DNA from: Blumeriella jaapii
Taxonomy: Eukaryota > Ascomycota > Leotiomycetes > Helotiales > Drepanopezizaceae
Length of the DNA: 64,000 nt
Direction of reading: 5' to 3'
NCBI GenBank assembly: GCA_009599575.1
Contig: VWND01000095.1
Location: forward strand, 806,001 to 870,000
This document shows, in pieces, positions 60,247-64,000 of the stretch; position 1 is the stretch's first letter, and every line of letters begins with the position of its first letter. Position numbers and translations under genes: made by a program. Below the pieces are notes generated by a model. That model saw only the letters and a program-made list of their open reading frames with translations, was not told where the DNA came from and searched no databases.

Positions 60247-63047
60247 ATGCCGGCGGCCACGCTTCACGACGCGGGCTCTCCCGAACCTGTCAGCAACGCA
60301 GCCGCGGAGCCTCTTGCTCGTCATCCGGCGTCGTCGACCCAGCTCTACGACACATCCGACGAGTGCGACGATGATACCGACCCCATGGCCGTATCGCCGC
60401 TCTCGGACGAGGACGCGCAATCGCTCATTGGCTTCTCCATGAGCAGAGTGGCAACGCGGCTCAAGTCACCCCGGACCCCAGCAGCCGAGAAAGCGGCTGC
60501 CATGGAAGATCTGGAAGGGGGCGGCCTCTTCGATCACGATGTCGAAACGCCTCCAGCAGAGGATGGGCTTCGTCCCGAGAATCCCTCGTCGCCAGGATCG
60601 CCTCAGTCGAAGGGGAAGCCAGGTCCGCCCGCACCCGAGAGCTTGGAAGCAGCCCAGCCAACGGGGAGCTGGTCGCTGGGGAAGCTGCCCTCGCCGAATT
60701 CGGAAGAGCCCGCTTTTCCCACTCCGTGGCATTCGGGACCCAAGCCGTTAGCTGTCGAGCCCAAAGAGCATGCGCGCCAGTCGGCTACGGCTGGTGTTTT
60801 CGGCGGCGATCGTCCCCGAACCAAATCCTTTTCTGGCGGTGCGGAAGCACTCAGGAAATTGCTTCCCAAAGCGTTGCCATCTATCGTCCAGGTTGGGAAC
60901 CTTTTCGCTTCTTCCTCGAGCAGTGCTGGAAAAACTCGGCATAGGGGCTCCTTGAGCTCTCCAAGGGAGCCCTCTCTACCACGCCCCGGCGCTTCTTCTG
61001 CATCAGGGTCTCCTCGGCCGTCTGCTCATCAGTCACAGTGGCTGGAGCCGATAACGGCTGCCCGTCTGCAACGCACAAGCAAACCGACACCTGCTGGATC
61101 GCAGCAGCCACCTATGCTCCGTCGATCTACCTCTGACAATTCAACGCTCTACAACCCCCTGTCCAGAGCCTCGTCTCTCGGGGATGATTCTCGCTTTGAA
61201 AACCACAGAGAGCAAGTCAACTCACGTGTCAAGGCAATCCGAGACTCGTTACAGGATCGATCGTCGTTCAGACTGCCACAGTTGCCAACAATGCCCACCA
61301 ACTTTCCTAGCATTCCAAGTATTCCCAGTATGATATCTCACACCTTTAGCTCTAGCTTGGACATCTTAAATAACAACTTCGTCGTCCCTGCCAGATGGAG
61401 GTCAAATTCGACTAACGCTGTGCTCCCAGATATTCTTCCAGTCACCATAACCAAGAAACGGTCCTCGATCGCGGCTCCTACAGCGATTCCTGCGCAGGAT
61501 AGTGCTGCCGTGTTGAAACCAGAAACAGATGTAGAGATTGGTCGGCCGGTCACAGAAGGCCCAAATTCGACTTTCCTAGACAGGGCCATGGAAAGTCTCA
61601 CTGGGGATGTTGTGATAATGGGTGGGTACCGAGGCTCTATTCTTAGGTCGACCAAGACGCATCGCCAGGTTTGGGTGCCAGTAAAAGTCGGACTCAACAT
61701 CAGGAAGGTGAATCTGGAAGTTGGTCTGGAGCCTGAGGATGAGGAGCGTATGGCAGAAAAAATCTACCCGTCTGGAATGCTTCAGAATATCGGGCCCGTG
61801 GATATAAGTAAAAGGTTGTTCAAACGTCTGTCAGAGAGCGAGAATGCTAAGAATGGGAAGCTGAGGATCTGGAACTATGGATACGACTGGAGGCTGAGTC
61901 CGCATCTTTTGAGCCGGAGACTGCAAAAATTCCTTGAAGGCCTTCCATCTAATAACTCCAGCACTTGTGGCTCTATGGACGGAGATCGTGGCGCGCTTGT
62001 CATCGCGCACAGTCTTGGGGGACTCATCACTCGGCACGTTGTCAACCAGCGACCGGATCTGTTTTCTGGAGTCATCTACGCGGGTGTCCCGCAGTCTTGT
62101 ATCAATATCTTGGGGCCCCTTCGGAATGGGGATGCTGTTCTATTGAGTTCCCGGGTGTTGACCGCCCAGGTCAACTTCACGCTCAGAACAAGTTTCGTCT
62201 TGCTTCCGGAAGACGGCGCATGTTTTGTGGACATCAAGACCAAGGAGAAATACCCCATCGACTTTTTCGACCTCAACACCTGGATCAAATATCGGTTATC
62301 ACCTTGTATCGACCCACCGCTACCACCCAAGAACCCCTCTTCGAGCGGATTCGGGGGTCGTCTTAGTTTGCCAAGCAGCTTGTTGCCCGCACCCGTAAAG
62401 AAGTCACTTTCTGGAATCTCTTCACCTACGCATATGAACCGGGAAGACGACTCCTCACCACCGACAAAAACGACCCGGGCTGCTGACGTCATCCGAGGCA
62501 TAGAGAATGGTACAGACCGGACTTTGGCACCTCAGATGGCTGGCATGGGTAATCAATCGAACCCGGTCAACAAAGGGCAGAGCACAACTCGTCAGTCTCC
62601 ACTGCAGTCACGATCCCGCGAGACAAGGCAATTGCCTACCTCGAGCGCACGTTGCGCGAAACAAAGAAGTTTAAGGAAGAGCTTCACTTCAATCCCAACC
62701 ACTCTACAACAAATGCGTACCCTCCCTTGGCTCTGATCTACGGCAAATCAATCCCGACTTGCTGCGGGGCTAAGGTCGACGGCATCGATTCCATTCCGTG
62801 TGCAGATGTGTACGACAATCTTGCCTTTGCGAGCGGCGATGGCGTTTGTCTGGCTAAGGAGGCGATGTTACCCGAGGGGTATAAGGCGGTGTACGGAGGA
62901 CGAATTCGCAGCGACAGAGGCCATGTCACGCTCCTGGGTGATCTGAACGCGGTCGGTCGTGCGATCGAGGCTGTGATGAAGGGCAGGATGAAGGGTATTG
63001 GAAGGGGAACTTGGTGTGGTGGTACCACGGAGGATATCATTGCATAG
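60247..63047 (+). CDS. LCAT/PDAT-like alpha/beta-hydrolase (phospholipid acyltransferase or lipase)
   Basis: Lecithin:cholesterol acyltransferase-family protein, probably moving or releasing acyl chains from glycerolipids. Exons 60247-62548 and 62596-63047; one 47-nt intron; 917 aa from the first ATG. The first 360 residues are disordered and Ser/Pro-rich. The catalytic domain follows: GDVVIMGGYRGSILR, WVPVKVGLN, the nucleophile motif VIAHSLGGLITRHV (S589), GVPQSCINILGPLRNGD, then D849 (FASGDGVCLA) and H877 (SDRGHVTLLGDL), completing the triad. There is no obvious N-terminal membrane anchor, unlike yeast Lro1. Splicing at 62549-62595 joins LAPQMAG to VSTAVTIPRDKAIAYLERTL. The frame is open for 147 codons before the ATG, so the true start may lie in an upstream exon. 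Substrate and location are unknown. Confidence 0.87.
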
Positions 63048-64000
63048 CTAGTGATTGAGTGACGAGAATCAATTTTGGATGAGGGAAAGTACATGCTGGA
63101 GAAGGAGGAGTTGGAGGGCAGATGCATAAGCTTACGAAGACACGACTGCATTACAGTTAGAGCGAAAACCTAGCGTTTGAAGCGTCGCATAGATAGATTT
63201 TTTTCTGGCTCTTTAGTACATAATCTTAACTTGGATATTTTTCTACAACGCGTATCGAAAATCACCAAGTGACAAATCCCTGCAAGAATCTGACTACAAT
63301 CCGACACAGATCAAAGACGAAAGAAACCATTATCATCCTCATCGAAAGTCGTAAGCTGCTACAGATCTCACATGGTTCTGGAGCCGAGCAAGAACGTACG
63401 CGAAAGACGTCTTGTCTATGTGTACTGTTCTGTTCTATTCGTTTGCCCGTCTCGCTTCTTGCTGTGCATCCCGTCAGTCGATTATTAGTGCAAGGTATCG
63501 CCCGAGCATGGATTGGATCCTCGCTTGTCTTCCCGCCCAGATCAACAACGAATTGAATTCCGCACGGAGCGCTTGCCCGATTAGAAACTCTCACTCTCAT
63601 ACACACATCTAGTTCCTTGTCTAACTAAGCATGACGCCGTGGAAACTCCTGATTTGGCGTCGGGTGGGGGGGGAGATTCTGCGTCTGCTTCCAGCGGTGG
63701 GTGGGTCGGTTGATAGATAATAAGATCTCGGGTTGATTGTGCATTTCGTGAATTGAGGAGTTGGTGATAAGGGTTTGTTGTGCTACCGTGCAAAAGCTCC
63801 AAGATGTGAACCCCCACCCCGAACATGGGTACAGTACAGTACTGTACGTTGCTATATGTGGCCATCTGGATGCTTATGGCTGACACGTGATCCGCCACGT
63901 GACTAGTAGGCTGATTTTGCACGACAGGGCTGTTTTGAGAGGGGTGACAAAGGAAGGGGGAATGACAGTGAGAATTGGAATGACATGTAACACAAGATTG
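63048..64000. other. Right-edge spacer
   Basis: No gene seen. It has a GTACAGTACAGTACTGTAC block at 63830-63849 and, just after, two CACGTGA-type sites (63884-63902), suggesting a promoter for a gene beyond the window. This is speculative. Confidence 0.45.

Noticed and set aside
62478..62590. Frameshift in the LCAT-like gene
   Set aside because: A normal 47-nt GT-AG intron (62549-62595) joins the two frames, so no indel is needed.
1..64000. tRNA or rRNA genes
   Set aside because: I looked for A/B-box-like blocks with foldable arms by eye and found none convincing. A tRNAscan or Infernal run would be decisive.

Overview
This window is nuclear DNA from a filamentous ascomycete (Pezizomycotina). 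The evidence is many 43-100 nt spliceosomal introns with GT-AG ends and CTGAC/CTAAC-like branch sites, the gene content (Rim13/PalB calpain, Vts1, Tfc4, Sen15, Clu1, Ant1, eL29, DUF2985, Tri12-type MFS), gene spacing, and intergenic DNA full of simple repeats. The genus cannot be fixed from sequence alone. I rebuilt exon structures by hand from splice sites and reading-frame phase, so coordinates are models rather than transcript evidence.

Layout, left to right. 0-5.5 kb: dCMP deaminase (+), a 14-TM-type MFS exporter (+) and a convergent SrpA-type catalase-like haem protein (-). 5.5-7.7 kb: microsatellite-rich spacer. 7.7-9.6 kb: ferric reductase (-). 9.6-17.7 kb: gene desert holding many TACTG/CAGTA repeats and a 1,362-bp AT-rich element with perfect 110-bp terminal inverted repeats and a TA target duplication. 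17.7-25.2 kb: a conserved-looking protein of unknown function (-) divergent from the long CLU1 gene (+). 26.0-27.0 kb: an SDR oxidoreductase. 29.2-35.7 kb: Yippee-like protein, SEN15, a DUF2985 membrane protein and an SLC35F6-like transporter. 35.7-41 kb: extreme low-complexity blocks around a C2H2 zinc-finger factor. 41-46.4 kb: RIM13/palB (-) divergent from peroxisomal ANT1 (+), then the small five-exon RPL29 gene. 48-54.2 kb: VTS1 and TFC4. 56.5-57.7 kb: a secreted repeat protein, probably GPI-anchored. 60.2-63.0 kb: an LCAT/PDAT-like acyltransferase or lipase.

The genes do not form one pathway or a secondary-metabolite cluster. They are mostly housekeeping: nucleotide metabolism, tRNA splicing, Pol III transcription, mRNA regulation, ribosome, mitochondrial distribution, pH signalling and peroxisomal ATP import, plus accessory transport and redox genes. 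Four otherwise good genes (17.7, 34.2, 37.9 and 48.0 kb) each need a single-base change in a short homopolymer to stay in frame. Most likely these are consensus indel errors, though real mutations are not excluded. The strongest unexplained signals are the TACTG/CAGTA repeat family scattered through nearly every larger spacer but absent from the coding exons modelled here, and the inverted-repeat element.
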